Below, piece by piece: positions 36,654-44,187 of a stretch of 64,000 bases of DNA. Origin of the DNA: JASJAR01 sp038530285 (lineage in GTDB: Bacteria > Pseudomonadota > Alphaproteobacteria > Rhodobacterales > Rhodobacteraceae); NCBI GenBank assembly GCA_038530285.1, contig JBCBCY010000018.1, positions 1 to 64,000 of the forward strand. Reading direction: 5' to 3'. A program made the position numbers and the translations under genes. Below the pieces are notes generated by a model. That model saw nothing but the letters and a program-made list of their open reading frames with translations. It ran no database searches and had not been told where the DNA came from. How positions within the stretch are numbered: position 1 is the first letter of the stretch; every line of letters begins with the position of its first letter.

Positions 36654-36688
36654 ATGCCTCCGGCGGGAGTATTTTTCCCAGGATGAAG
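36654..36688 (+). repeat. Terminator-like intergenic repeat, copy B
   Basis: TGCCTCCGGCGGGAG then TATTTTT and the tail GGATGAAG. The 5' part can fold into CTCC-GGCG-GGAG before the T-run. The tail supplies the GAAGGA ribosome site of the next gene (GTG 36699). Other copies: 17584, 46685 (minus), 50806. Confidence 0.6.
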
Positions 36689-36698
36689 GATCTTCGTC

Positions 36699-37205
36699 GT
36701 GGAAAGCATTGAGATCCGCCGCGGCGGCGTCCTTGTCTTCACCTGGGACGGGTCTGCCGACAAGCCGGCTGTTCTGGCCTCCCTGGGGTCAGGTGTGACA
36801 GATGCAGCCGAGATTGAGGTGTTTACGGCCGAACAGATCGCACCACTTGGATTGACCGCTTACCTTGCCGAAGGGCACGGCATTGATGCAGGCGATCTGG
36901 CCGGCGAGACCGCGCGGCTCGATGGGTTAACCGGCACTCTGGTCGTTGTCTCCGCACGCGCGTTCCAAACCGTCCCGATGGACATCGCGCCCGGACCCGG
37001 CCTGACATTCGTAGCGCAACTGACCGAGGGCGTCCCCCCCGTCACCGCCCCAAAGCCGATTGAAACCGAAAGCGCCAAAGGCAATCTGTCAGGCGCGGCT
37101 GTCAAACCACCAAAAAGCGATGCACGGATCGGCGGTATGGTGGCCATGGCTGTTTTGCTGTTTCTGGCGTTGTTTGTGGTCTTTTTCGTTTTGGCGGCAG
37201 GGTAA
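36699..37205 (+). CDS. Unknown C-tail-anchored membrane protein between pyrB and pyrX
   Basis: I do not recognise this 168-residue protein. The first ~110 residues are soluble and beta-rich (IEIRRGGVLVFTWDGSADKP, TLVVVSARAFQTVPMDIAPG), followed by a Lys/Pro/Ser linker and one C-terminal helix (about residues 146-167, MVAMAVLLFLALFVVFFVL). No signal peptide is seen, so it is likely tail-anchored with the domain in the cytoplasm. Start GTG 36699 has GAAGGA 8 bp upstream. It lies 6 bp before the PyrX-like gene. Confidence 0.75.
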   Translation: MESIEIRRGGVLVFTWDGSADKPAVLASLGSGVTDAAEIEVFTAEQIAPLGLTAYLAEGHGIDAGDLAGETARLDGLTGTLVVVSARAFQTVPMDIAPGPGLTFVAQLTEGVPPVTAPKPIETESAKGNLSGAAVKPPKSDARIGGMVAMAVLLFLALFVVFFVLAAG

Positions 37206-37211
37206 CGCGAC

Positions 37212-38486
37212 ATGGTCACGCTGTTCAAAAACGCCCGTCTGATCGACCCCGAAGAAGGCCGCGATACCAAAGGCGCGCTTTTGGTCGAAGATGGCCGCAT
37301 CAAGTCGGTCGCTTTGGGCAGTGCCCCGGAAATTGAGGGCGCAGATGTCGTCGATTGCGGCGGTGCCTGTCTGGCGCCGGGGCTTGTCGACCTGGGCGTG
37401 AAAGTGTCCGAGCCCGGCGAACGCCACAAGGAAAGCTTCCGCTCCGCCGGAGAGGCCGCCGCCCGCGGGGGGGTCACCACGATCATCACGCGGCCCGACA
37501 CCGACCCTGCAATCGACACGCCCGAAGCGCTGGAATTCGTGCGCCGGCGCGCCAATGAAGCCGCCCCCGTCCGGGTGATCCCGATGGCGGCCCTGACAAA
37601 AGGCCGGGCCGGCCGCGAGATGGTCGAGATCGGGTTTCTCAAAGACGCCGGTGCCGCCGCCTTTACCGATTGCGACCAGGTCATCACCGACACCAAGGTC
37701 CTGTCGCGGGCGCTGACCTATGCAAAGGGTCTTGACGCGTTGGTCATTGGCCACCCCCAAGACCCGGGGCTGTCGGCGGGGGCGGCCGCCACGTCGGGCA
37801 AGTTCGCGTCTCTCAAAGGGCTGCCAGCGGTGTCGGCGATGGCCGAACGCATTGGCCTAGACCGGGACCTGGGCCTGATCGAGATGACGGGGGCACGCTA
37901 TCACGCCGACCAGATCACAACGGCACGTGCGCTCAGGCGGCTGGAACGCGCCAAAAGCGCCGGGCTTGATGTGACTGCGGGCGTGTCGATCCATCATATC
38001 ACGCTGAATGAATTCGACGTTGGCGACTACCGGACGTTCTTCAAGGTCAAGCCCCCCTTGCGCGCCGAAGAAGACCGTTTGGCCGTGGTCGACGCGCTGG
38101 CAGCCGGCTTGATCGACGTGGTGTCGTCGATGCACACCCCCCAATCGGAAGAAGAAAAGCGCCGCCCGTTTGAAGAGGCCGCTTCGGGCGCGGTGGGCTT
38201 GGAAACCCTGCTGCCCGCCGCCTTGCGGCTTTACCACGCCGGCCAGATCACCTTGCCGGCCCTGTTCCGGGCCTTGTCGCTGAACCCCGCCAGACGGCTG
38301 GGGCTGGACCAAGGCCGCCTTGCCCCCGGCGCGCCTGCCGATCTGGTCATGTTCGATCCTGATGCGCCCTTTGTGCTGGACCGCTGGGCGATGGCGTCAA
38401 AGTCAAAGAACACGCCGTTTGACGGCGCGCGCCTGCAAGGCCGGGTCAAAGGCACCTGGGTCGGCGGAAAGCGGGTCTTTGGATGA
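37212..38486 (+). CDS. Catalytically inactive dihydroorotase homologue (PyrX/PyrC'-like)
   Basis: The 424-residue amidohydrolase-fold protein aligns along its length with type I dihydroorotase but lacks its metal site. The HxH motif is replaced by Gly 62 and Lys 64 (PGLVDLGVKVSEPGE), the later ligand His by Gln 234 (YHADQITT), and the catalytic Asp of TDHAPH by Met 307 (SSMHTPQ). The known parallel is Pseudomonas PyrC', a non-catalytic subunit needed for aspartate carbamoyltransferase assembly. It lies downstream of pyrB and overlaps plsY by 4 bp. A real dihydroorotase must be elsewhere. Confidence 0.88.
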   Translation: MVTLFKNARLIDPEEGRDTKGALLVEDGRIKSVALGSAPEIEGADVVDCGGACLAPGLVDLGVKVSEPGERHKESFRSAGEAAARGGVTTIITRPDTDPAIDTPEALEFVRRRANEAAPVRVIPMAALTKGRAGREMVEIGFLKDAGAAAFTDCDQVITDTKVLSRALTYAKGLDALVIGHPQDPGLSAGAAATSGKFASLKGLPAVSAMAERIGLDRDLGLIEMTGARYHADQITTARALRRLERAKSAGLDVTAGVSIHHITLNEFDVGDYRTFFKVKPPLRAEEDRLAVVDALAAGLIDVVSSMHTPQSEEEKRRPFEEAASGAVGLETLLPAALRLYHAGQITLPALFRALSLNPARRLGLDQGRLAPGAPADLVMFDPDAPFVLDRWAMASKSKNTPFDGARLQGRVKGTWVGGKRVFG

Positions 38487-39082
38487 TCGACACCGCGCTG
38501 CTCATCGGGTTCGCGGTTGCGGCCTATTTGCTGGGCTCTGTGCCCTTCGGGCTGGTGGTCACCCGCGTGATGGGGCTTGGGGATCCGCGTGACATTGGCT
38601 CGGGCAATATCGGGGCCACAAATGTGCTGCGCACGGGATCAAAGGCCGCAGGCGCCGCAACACTGCTTTTGGATGCGCTGAAAGGGTTGGTGCCGGTCCT
38701 GGTCGGCGGCTGGCTTTTTGGCGTCGGCGGCGCGCAACTGGGCGGCATGGCCGCGTTTATTGGGCATCTTTTCCCAATCTGGCTGCGGTTTAAGGGTGGC
38801 AAGGGGGTGGCGACATTCTTTGGCGTCGTGTTCGGACTTGTCTGGCCGGTGGGGCTGATCGCAGGCGCGATCTGGCTGGGCGTCGCACGCCTGACCCGCA
38901 TGTCATCAGCCGGGGCGCTGACGGCCACAGCCAGCGCACCGGTGTTCGGCTGGCTGTTCGGACCACCGGGAACGTTTTACGCCCTCACCCTGATCGGTAT
39001 CCTCATTTGGATTCGCCATGGGCCCAACATCAAGCGCATCCTGGCAGGCCGCGAGCCCAAGATCGGTGAGGCCGCGAAATGA
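38483..39082 (+). CDS. plsY: Glycerol-3-phosphate acyltransferase PlsY
   Basis: PlsY moves acyl groups from acyl-phosphate to glycerol-3-phosphate, starting phospholipid synthesis. The 199-residue membrane protein has about five helices and the three known motifs: GSVPFGLVVTR, GSGNIGATNVLRTG (about residues 39-52) and FKGGKGVATFFG (about 104-115). It overlaps the PyrX-like gene and the following small ORF by 4 bp each. Confidence 0.96.
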   Translation: MIDTALLIGFAVAAYLLGSVPFGLVVTRVMGLGDPRDIGSGNIGATNVLRTGSKAAGAATLLLDALKGLVPVLVGGWLFGVGGAQLGGMAAFIGHLFPIWLRFKGGKGVATFFGVVFGLVWPVGLIAGAIWLGVARLTRMSSAGALTATASAPVFGWLFGPPGTFYALTLIGILIWIRHGPNIKRILAGREPKIGEAAK

Positions 39083-39345
39083 GCGTTGATGCCGAATTTT
39101 TAAACCGGTTTGATGCCCTGCCCGTGGGCGGCTACGGCGGCACTGCCTTTGGCAAACGCTGGCGGGTGACGAAATCAATCATGGCCAATGGCCGGTCCCA
39201 GAAACTCGAAGCCGAAGAGCTGGGCGGCACCGGCTATGTGTCGATGAACCTTTACCGTTTGGCCGACGGCACCGCGATCTTGAAACCCTGCGAAATGCCG
39301 GACGCAGAGGTGCGCGACTTTGTATTCGCCCTGGACGCCGACTGA
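39079..39345 (+). CDS. Small conserved hypothetical protein downstream of plsY
   Basis: This 88-residue soluble protein (GGYGGTAFGKRWRVTKSIMA, GGTGYVSMNLYRLADGTAIL) has no recognisable domain. The ATG overlaps the plsY stop by 4 bp, good support for translation. Its last 94 bp lie opposite the 3' end of the convergent desaturase gene, so both strands would be coding there. Confidence 0.75.
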   Translation: MSVDAEFLNRFDALPVGGYGGTAFGKRWRVTKSIMANGRSQKLEAEELGGTGYVSMNLYRLADGTAILKPCEMPDAEVRDFVFALDAD

Positions 39346-40241
39346 ACACGCGCCAAACCGTCTCGGCCGGGGGCAGACCCGGGCAATTGCACGCCCCACG
39401 CCAGCCCCACAGCCGCCAGCGCGCGGATAAAGATGAAGCCGGGATCAAACTGCCCGGGCTCTACCCCCAATTTGGCCGAATGCGGAAACGCATGGTGGTT
39501 GCCGTGGAAATTCTCGCCGAAGGTCAGCGCGCCGAGGCCGGGCAGGTTATACCCTTGCACCGGCAAACCCTCGATCCGCCAGCCCTGATGGCCGCCACGA
39601 TGCGCGAAATGCCCGACCATCCAATGGCCAACGAGTGACGCGAAGACCCGCAGACACATCCCCCAAAGCACAAAGCCCCAACCGCCCAACGCATAAAGCA
39701 CCAAGGCGAGCGGAATTTGCTGGGCCATCCAGGTCCGCTCCATCCAGCGGTAGACGGGGTCGCCGGCGACCTCAGGCTCGATCAGGAAAGCCGGTGGGCG
39801 GGTCAGCCGAAACGTACAGCACAATTGCCACCATGCATCGCGCCAGAAGCCCGCGCCATGGGACGGATGCGGCGGGCAAACGTGCTGCCGTTGATGCCAG
39901 TCGCGCATGTCATGGGCGCGGATCATGCCAAAAGGCCCTGCCATGCCCACAAGTGTGCCGAGCCACACCAAAGCATATTCGACCGGTTTTGGGGTGCGAA
40001 AACTGCGATGGATCAAGAGCCGGTGCATCCCCACCGAATGGCCTGCGCAAATCGTCACCGCCGTAAGGGCGACAAACACCGCCGCGGCCTGCCAGGACGC
40101 GAAGAAAACCGCTCCGATCAACCCAGCCACCCCGTGGAAGGCCAGCCAGACCGCGCGCACCGGCTCGACCACGATCCGCCCATCGGTGGCAGAGGTTTCG
40201 GGCCCGGGGATCACCCGATCGGTGGCGTAAAGACCGCTCAT
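39252..40241 (-). CDS. Membrane fatty-acid (acyl-CoA-type) desaturase
   Basis: The 329-residue protein has about four helices and histidine boxes that hold a di-iron site: HSVGMH (about residues 68-73), HDMRDWHQRQH (about 109-119, a variant second box) and FHGNHHAFPH (about 244-253). It should put a double bond into a fatty acyl chain, altering membrane fluidity. Translation is coupled to the SRPBCC gene (4-bp overlap). The last ~30 residues (Ser/Lys-rich) run opposite the small ORF at 39079 and look like an extension beyond the normal end. Confidence 0.88.
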   Translation of the reverse strand: MSGLYATDRVIPGPETSATDGRIVVEPVRAVWLAFHGVAGLIGAVFFASWQAAAVFVALTAVTICAGHSVGMHRLLIHRSFRTPKPVEYALVWLGTLVGMAGPFGMIRAHDMRDWHQRQHVCPPHPSHGAGFWRDAWWQLCCTFRLTRPPAFLIEPEVAGDPVYRWMERTWMAQQIPLALVLYALGGWGFVLWGMCLRVFASLVGHWMVGHFAHRGGHQGWRIEGLPVQGYNLPGLGALTFGENFHGNHHAFPHSAKLGVEPGQFDPGFIFIRALAAVGLAWGVQLPGSAPGRDGLARVQSASRANTKSRTSASGISQGFKIAVPSAKR

Positions 40242-41254
40242 CCTTCGGCCCGCGCTTTGACGTCACGCGCCAGAACGCGAACGGCGAAATATCCAGCACC
40301 TCGCATCATCGGACCAAAAAACCACGCCGGCGACAGGTCGCGGTCGTAAGCCAACGACACCGTCAGCGCCGTGCCACCAGGCGCGGGGTCGACTTGGTAG
40401 GTGAGACCGCGAAAGCTGATCCACTGGGCATAGGGGCTGGTGTCGGACACGACGGTGAAATGCGCGCGCGCCGCGCTGCGGTCGGTGACCGCAAGGCGAA
40501 GGCGCCCGGCCCCTTCACGCCCGGAAAATGCAACCTCGCGCCTCGCACCCAGCCCAGTGCCTTCGTCAACGGCGACGTCGACTGGCTTTGGAAACGCGGC
40601 AAGGATCGCGGGCAGCGGGACGCTCGGGGTGGTGGCTGTCTCCATCGTTTGCCAGACCCGGTCGGCGGGGGCTGCGATGTTCAGCGTGACACGCGCCCGG
40701 TCAGCTTTCGGAAAGGTATAGGTCTGGGGCAGCCCTTCCAAGGCGGACGCCAGCATGACCACCGCCGTTACGGCCAATGCACCAAAGTCGAAAAACCGCG
40801 TATCAAGTTCATCGTCATCTTTTCGAAGGGCACGCGCCCCTGCACTGATCCCTTTGAAGACAAGGCTCGCCACGGCAAAGATCACAAGTCCCACAAGCAC
40901 CAAAACCGCCACGCAGAACGAAACCGTGAAGATGGCGGTGATCACCTCGCCCACATCAGCCTCGGCCGGGGTGGGCAAAACCAGCGTCCCCATAAGCATT
41001 GCCGCCAACAGGCCAAGTGCTGTCCAGGCTGACCGCGTAAAGGCGCGCACGGCAAAGCCCGGCGTCCAGGCGTTTGCGCGCCAAAGACCGAAAAGGTGCA
41101 CCCCTAGGATTACGGCCGCGGGTGCCACGAATTGAACGCCCGTTTGCACCAGCGGCGTGCCGGACAACCACGCCCCAAGAACAAGCGCGGCGGCAGCGGC
41201 TGCCATATGCGGCCACCAAGCGAACCGATTATGGGACTTTGATGCCTGCATCAT
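40238..41254 (-). CDS. Membrane protein with SRPBCC (START-like) domain
   Basis: The 338-residue protein has an N-terminal membrane part of about four helices (residues 15-155: AAAAALVLGAWLSG, FVAPAAVILGVHLF, ALGLLAAMLMGTLV, VLVLVGLVIFAVASL). A ~140-residue C-terminal domain follows with the SRPBCC/polyketide-cyclase pattern (RVTLNIAAPADRVWQTME...). Such domains bind lipids or hydrophobic ligands. Start ATG 41254 follows an AGGG site; 41251 is equal in sense. Operon with the desaturase; divergent from the GbsR-like regulator. Confidence 0.78.
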   Translation of the reverse strand: MMQASKSHNRFAWWPHMAAAAAALVLGAWLSGTPLVQTGVQFVAPAAVILGVHLFGLWRANAWTPGFAVRAFTRSAWTALGLLAAMLMGTLVLPTPAEADVGEVITAIFTVSFCVAVLVLVGLVIFAVASLVFKGISAGARALRKDDDELDTRFFDFGALAVTAVVMLASALEGLPQTYTFPKADRARVTLNIAAPADRVWQTMETATTPSVPLPAILAAFPKPVDVAVDEGTGLGARREVAFSGREGAGRLRLAVTDRSAARAHFTVVSDTSPYAQWISFRGLTYQVDPAPGGTALTVSLAYDRDLSPAWFFGPMMRGAGYFAVRVLARDVKARAEG

Positions 41255-41298
41255 TTTACACGCCCTGCCTTTTGGTTTTGAACTTTTTACCAAACATA

Positions 41299-41332
41299 TT
41301 GACAAACTAGTTATTATAGGTATTTCTGTCAA
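41299..41332. promoter_or_regulatory. AT-rich dyad and promoter region between SRPBCC and GbsR-like genes
   Basis: TTGACA (41299-41304) and TGTCAA (41327-41332) form an outer inverted repeat. Inside are the 8-bp palindrome AACTAGTT (41305-41312) and, on the minus strand, a perfect TATAAT (41318-41313). Each outer arm reads as a -35 box (TTGACA), one for each direction. The stretch is much more AT-rich than its surroundings. It is a good candidate operator for the adjacent regulator. Confidence 0.5.
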
Positions 41333-41361
41333 ATCTGAAATTATTGACGCAAGTGATCCCT

Positions 41362-41889
41362 ATGACCCTGACGCAAGCCATGCAGGACTTCATTCTCCAC
41401 TGGGGAGAGATGGGTGCCAAGTGGGGCACCAATCGCTCGGTCGCGCAGATCCATGCCTTGTTGCACGTGATGGACAGGCCCCTGACAGCCGATGAAATCG
41501 CCGAAACGCTGAACCTTGCGCGCTCGAACGTCTCAACCGGCCTGAAGGAGCTTCAGGGCTACGGGCTTGTGACCGCGCGCCGCGAATTGGGTGACCGGCG
41601 CGATCACTTCACGTCTATTCGCGACATGCATGAACTGGTGATGGTCGTGATCCGCGAACGCCGCGAACGCGAATACGCCCCGACGTTGGCGGCCCTGAAA
41701 CGGGTCGCGGCTGAGGCAAAAGAAGATGGCACGCCCAAAGCAAACCGCAAGCGGATCAACGAAACGTTGGAGACAATGCAGCTTTTTGATGACTGGTATC
41801 AGGATGTTATGCGGCTGCCACGCTCTGTCCACCGGATGGCGCTGAAGATGGGCGCAAAGATCACGCGCTTTTTGCCAAAGTCCGAGTAA
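41362..41889 (+). CDS. GbsR/MarR-family transcriptional regulator
   Basis: This 175-residue winged-helix protein has the GbsR-type start FILHWGEMGAKWGTNRSVAQ (about residues 8-27), then the HTH LTADEIAETLNLARSNVSTG LKELQ (about 42-66), a wing with GDRRDHF, and a dimerisation helix region. Family members repress membrane-stress or osmolyte genes. ATG 41362 was chosen; a TTG at 41344 would add six residues. It is the first gene of a set with DCC, microprotein and DUF4166 genes, and is divergent from the SRPBCC-desaturase operon, which it may control. Confidence 0.88.
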   Translation: MTLTQAMQDFILHWGEMGAKWGTNRSVAQIHALLHVMDRPLTADEIAETLNLARSNVSTGLKELQGYGLVTARRELGDRRDHFTSIRDMHELVMVVIRERREREYAPTLAALKRVAAEAKEDGTPKANRKRINETLETMQLFDDWYQDVMRLPRSVHRMALKMGAKITRFLPKSE

Positions 41890-41912
41890 CGAATTTCGAT
41901 CTATGTGAGCCC

Positions 41913-42329
41913 ATGGACCCCAACAAGATCACTGCTGTCATGGATGCCAACTGTGCGCTGTGCGCGCGCGGTGCGGCCTGGATTGCGCGCAACGACCTGG
42001 ATGAACAGTTCCAGATTGTGCCGGTGCAATCGCCCCTGGGCGAAAAGCTGATGCGCGCCGAAGGGCTGGACCCCGCCGACCCGTCAAGCTGGCTGGTGAT
42101 TGATGCCGCCGGCACGCACCTGGGGCTTGAGGCTTTGATCGCGGCCGGTGCCCATCTGGGTGGGATCTGGCGCGGGTTAACGGTGCTTCGCCTCTTGCCG
42201 CGTCCCGTCCGCGACGCCGTTTATGGGTTGGTGGCGCGCAACCGGTACAGGGTCTTTGGCCGGGCTGATCTGTGCCGCTTGCCTGATGCACAAGTTCAAC
42301 GTCGCCTTCTGAAAGGCAATGTCGGGTAA
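41913..42329 (+). CDS. DCC-family (DUF393) thiol-disulfide oxidoreductase-like protein
   Basis: This 138-residue protein has the DUF393 signature MDANCALCARGAAWIARND (about residues 10-28), the CxxC being CALC, and a C-terminal GRADLCRLP. The family name comes from a conserved DxxCxxC pattern; the reaction is unproven. It begins 23 bp after the regulator gene. DCC genes often lie with desaturase and SDR genes in stress-induced membrane modules of marine bacteria, which fits this setting (inference). Confidence 0.85.
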   Translation: MDPNKITAVMDANCALCARGAAWIARNDLDEQFQIVPVQSPLGEKLMRAEGLDPADPSSWLVIDAAGTHLGLEALIAAGAHLGGIWRGLTVLRLLPRPVRDAVYGLVARNRYRVFGRADLCRLPDAQVQRRLLKGNVG

Positions 42330-42353
42330 AAATTTTGCAAAAGAGTTTCAGTA

Positions 42354-42494
42354 ATGACAGAAACATCAGAACACATAAAATCCGATCAAAGTCACGTCGG
42401 ATGGCGTGCCTTCGGCCTCGTCTTTGCACCATTTTGGGGCGCCGCCTTCGGCGTCCTTTACCGTAGGCTTTCAAAAGTCAGGTGGTTTCAATGA
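42354..42494 (+). CDS. 46-aa membrane microprotein
   Basis: A 46-residue frame begins MTETSEHIKSDQSHVGWRAF and has one hydrophobic segment (GLVFAPFWGAAFGVLY, about residues 21-36) ending in a basic tail. It lies 24 bp after the DCC gene, and its stop overlaps the ATG of the DUF4166 gene (ATGA at 42491-42494), a strong sign of coupled translation. It has no family I recognise. Probably a small inner-membrane partner of the neighbouring gene products. Confidence 0.6.
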   Translation: MTETSEHIKSDQSHVGWRAFGLVFAPFWGAAFGVLYRRLSKVRWFQ

Positions 42495-44128
42495 AACTTT
42501 TGATCCTTGGCGGCTATGGCACATTTGGCGGGCGGCTTGCAGAACTTGCGTCAGATATCGCAGACCTCGATATTCTGATCGCCGGACGATCCCTGGAAAA
42601 GGCGCGGGCTTTTTGCGCCTGCTTTCAAGGGGCGGCCCGGGTACATCCGCTGGGCTTGGACCGCGCTGATATTGAAGAGGCTTTGACAGATCACTCCCCC
42701 GATCTGGTGGTTGATGCTTCGGGACCCTTCCAGGACTACGGCGACGACCGCTACCGCATGATCGAAGCCTGCATCGCAGCCGGTGTCGACTATATGGACC
42801 TTGCCGATGGCGCCGGTTTCGTCGAAGGGGTGGCAGCTTTCGATCGCGCCGCCAAAGACGCCGGCGTGGTGGTTCTGTCCGGGGTCAGCAGCTTTCCGGT
42901 GCTGACAGCTGCGGTGCTTGCTGACATCGCCGGCCGGATGGAGATTTCACAGGTCGAAGGCGGCATCGCGCCCTCACCCTATGCAGGGGTTGGCCAGAAC
43001 GTGCTGCGCGCAGTCCTGGGCTATGCTGGCGAACAGGTCCATCTGACGCGCGCGGGTCGTCCCGCGACCGGGCGCGGGCTGGTAGAGCAGCGCCGCAAGA
43101 CGGTCGCGGTCCCTGGCCACATGCCCCTGCGGAACATTCGGTTTTCACTGGTGGACGTGCCGGACCTCAGGCTGCTGCCTGCCAGACATCCGGGCCTTCA
43201 AACCATATGGATGGGCGCGGGCCCGGTGCCTGAGGTTTTGCACCGCGCGCTTAACGCGCTGGCACGCTTGCGGTCTTGGGGCCTGGCACCCCGGCTGACC
43301 CCGCTGGCGGGGCTTTGTCACTGGGTGCTTAACGCCGCAAAGTTCGGCGAGCACCGGGGCGGGATGTATGTGATGGCCCAGGGTCCAAACGGGGCGGAAG
43401 AAACCTGGAACCTGATTGCTGAAGGCGATGACGGCCCGTTGATCCCTTCGATGGCAATCGAGGGGCTGATCCGCAAGATGATCAAAGGCAACCGACCTGA
43501 GGCGGGCGCGCGGCCCGGCGTCGGCGCGCTGAGCCTGTCTGATTATGAGGCCCTGTTCGTCCGCCGCCGGATTGTCACCGGTGCACGCTCTGCCCCAAGG
43601 CGGGCGCTGTACCCCGACACGCTGGGGGCGGCATTTGACAACCTGGCCGCGCCCGTCAAAGCGTTTCATGCGACCCCCGGCACCTGGGCCGGGACCGCCG
43701 ACATCACCGGCAGCAATTCTTTTGTGGCCCGCACCCTTGCTCGGGCTTTGGGCTTTCCGCGCCCGGGCAAAGGCATCCCGGTGACGGTCACCACCACGTC
43801 GCTGGGCGGCAAAGAACGCTGGCAGCGCGACTTTGGCGGCCACCGCATGACCACAACACAAGAGCGCGGGCAGGGCCGGATGGAAGGACTGATTGTCGAA
43901 CGGTTTGGTCCAATCGCAATTGGCCTGGCCATGATCGTCAAGGCGGATCGGCTGTACCTTGTGCCACGGCGCGGGACGATATTCGGCCTGCCGATGCCCC
44001 GCTGGCTTTTGCCGCGTGGCGATACGTTCGAGGCCGAAGCGAACGGAATGTTCCAATTCGACGTGACGGTCAAAGTCCCGCTTCTGGGGCTGATCGCAGC
44101 CTATCGGGGCACGCTGTCGCCCGGCTGA
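42491..44128 (+). CDS. Saccharopine-dehydrogenase-like NAD(P) domain fused to DUF4166
   Basis: The 545-residue protein starts MKLLILGGYGTFGGRLAELA, a Rossmann dinucleotide loop of the saccharopine-dehydrogenase/SDR-like class, with VVDASGPFQDYG near residue 78. The C-terminal ~190 residues (from about GALSLSDYEALFV) match the DUF4166 pattern, including LVERFGPIAIGLA-type strands. No lysine-pathway neighbours exist, so a lipid or other hydrophobic substrate is more plausible. ATG 42491 overlaps the microprotein stop; an in-frame GTG is 9 bp upstream. Terminator follows. Confidence 0.82.
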   Translation: MKLLILGGYGTFGGRLAELASDIADLDILIAGRSLEKARAFCACFQGAARVHPLGLDRADIEEALTDHSPDLVVDASGPFQDYGDDRYRMIEACIAAGVDYMDLADGAGFVEGVAAFDRAAKDAGVVVLSGVSSFPVLTAAVLADIAGRMEISQVEGGIAPSPYAGVGQNVLRAVLGYAGEQVHLTRAGRPATGRGLVEQRRKTVAVPGHMPLRNIRFSLVDVPDLRLLPARHPGLQTIWMGAGPVPEVLHRALNALARLRSWGLAPRLTPLAGLCHWVLNAAKFGEHRGGMYVMAQGPNGAEETWNLIAEGDDGPLIPSMAIEGLIRKMIKGNRPEAGARPGVGALSLSDYEALFVRRRIVTGARSAPRRALYPDTLGAAFDNLAAPVKAFHATPGTWAGTADITGSNSFVARTLARALGFPRPGKGIPVTVTTTSLGGKERWQRDFGGHRMTTTQERGQGRMEGLIVERFGPIAIGLAMIVKADRLYLVPRRGTIFGLPMPRWLLPRGDTFEAEANGMFQFDVTVKVPLLGLIAAYRGTLSPG

Positions 44129-44158
44129 AAAAAATGGCCCGCCAAGGGGGGCGGGCCA
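44128..44158 (-). terminator. Intrinsic terminator for the DUF805 gene
   Basis: Arms TGGCCCGCC (44135-44143) and GGCGGGCCA (44150-44158) form a 9-bp stem with a 6-nt loop. On the minus strand it is followed by a seven-T run at 44134-44128. It abuts the stop of the convergent DUF4166 gene, where it may also act weakly. Confidence 0.85.
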
Positions 44159-44187
44159 GTTTGATACACAGAGGGAAAATCAGTGTA

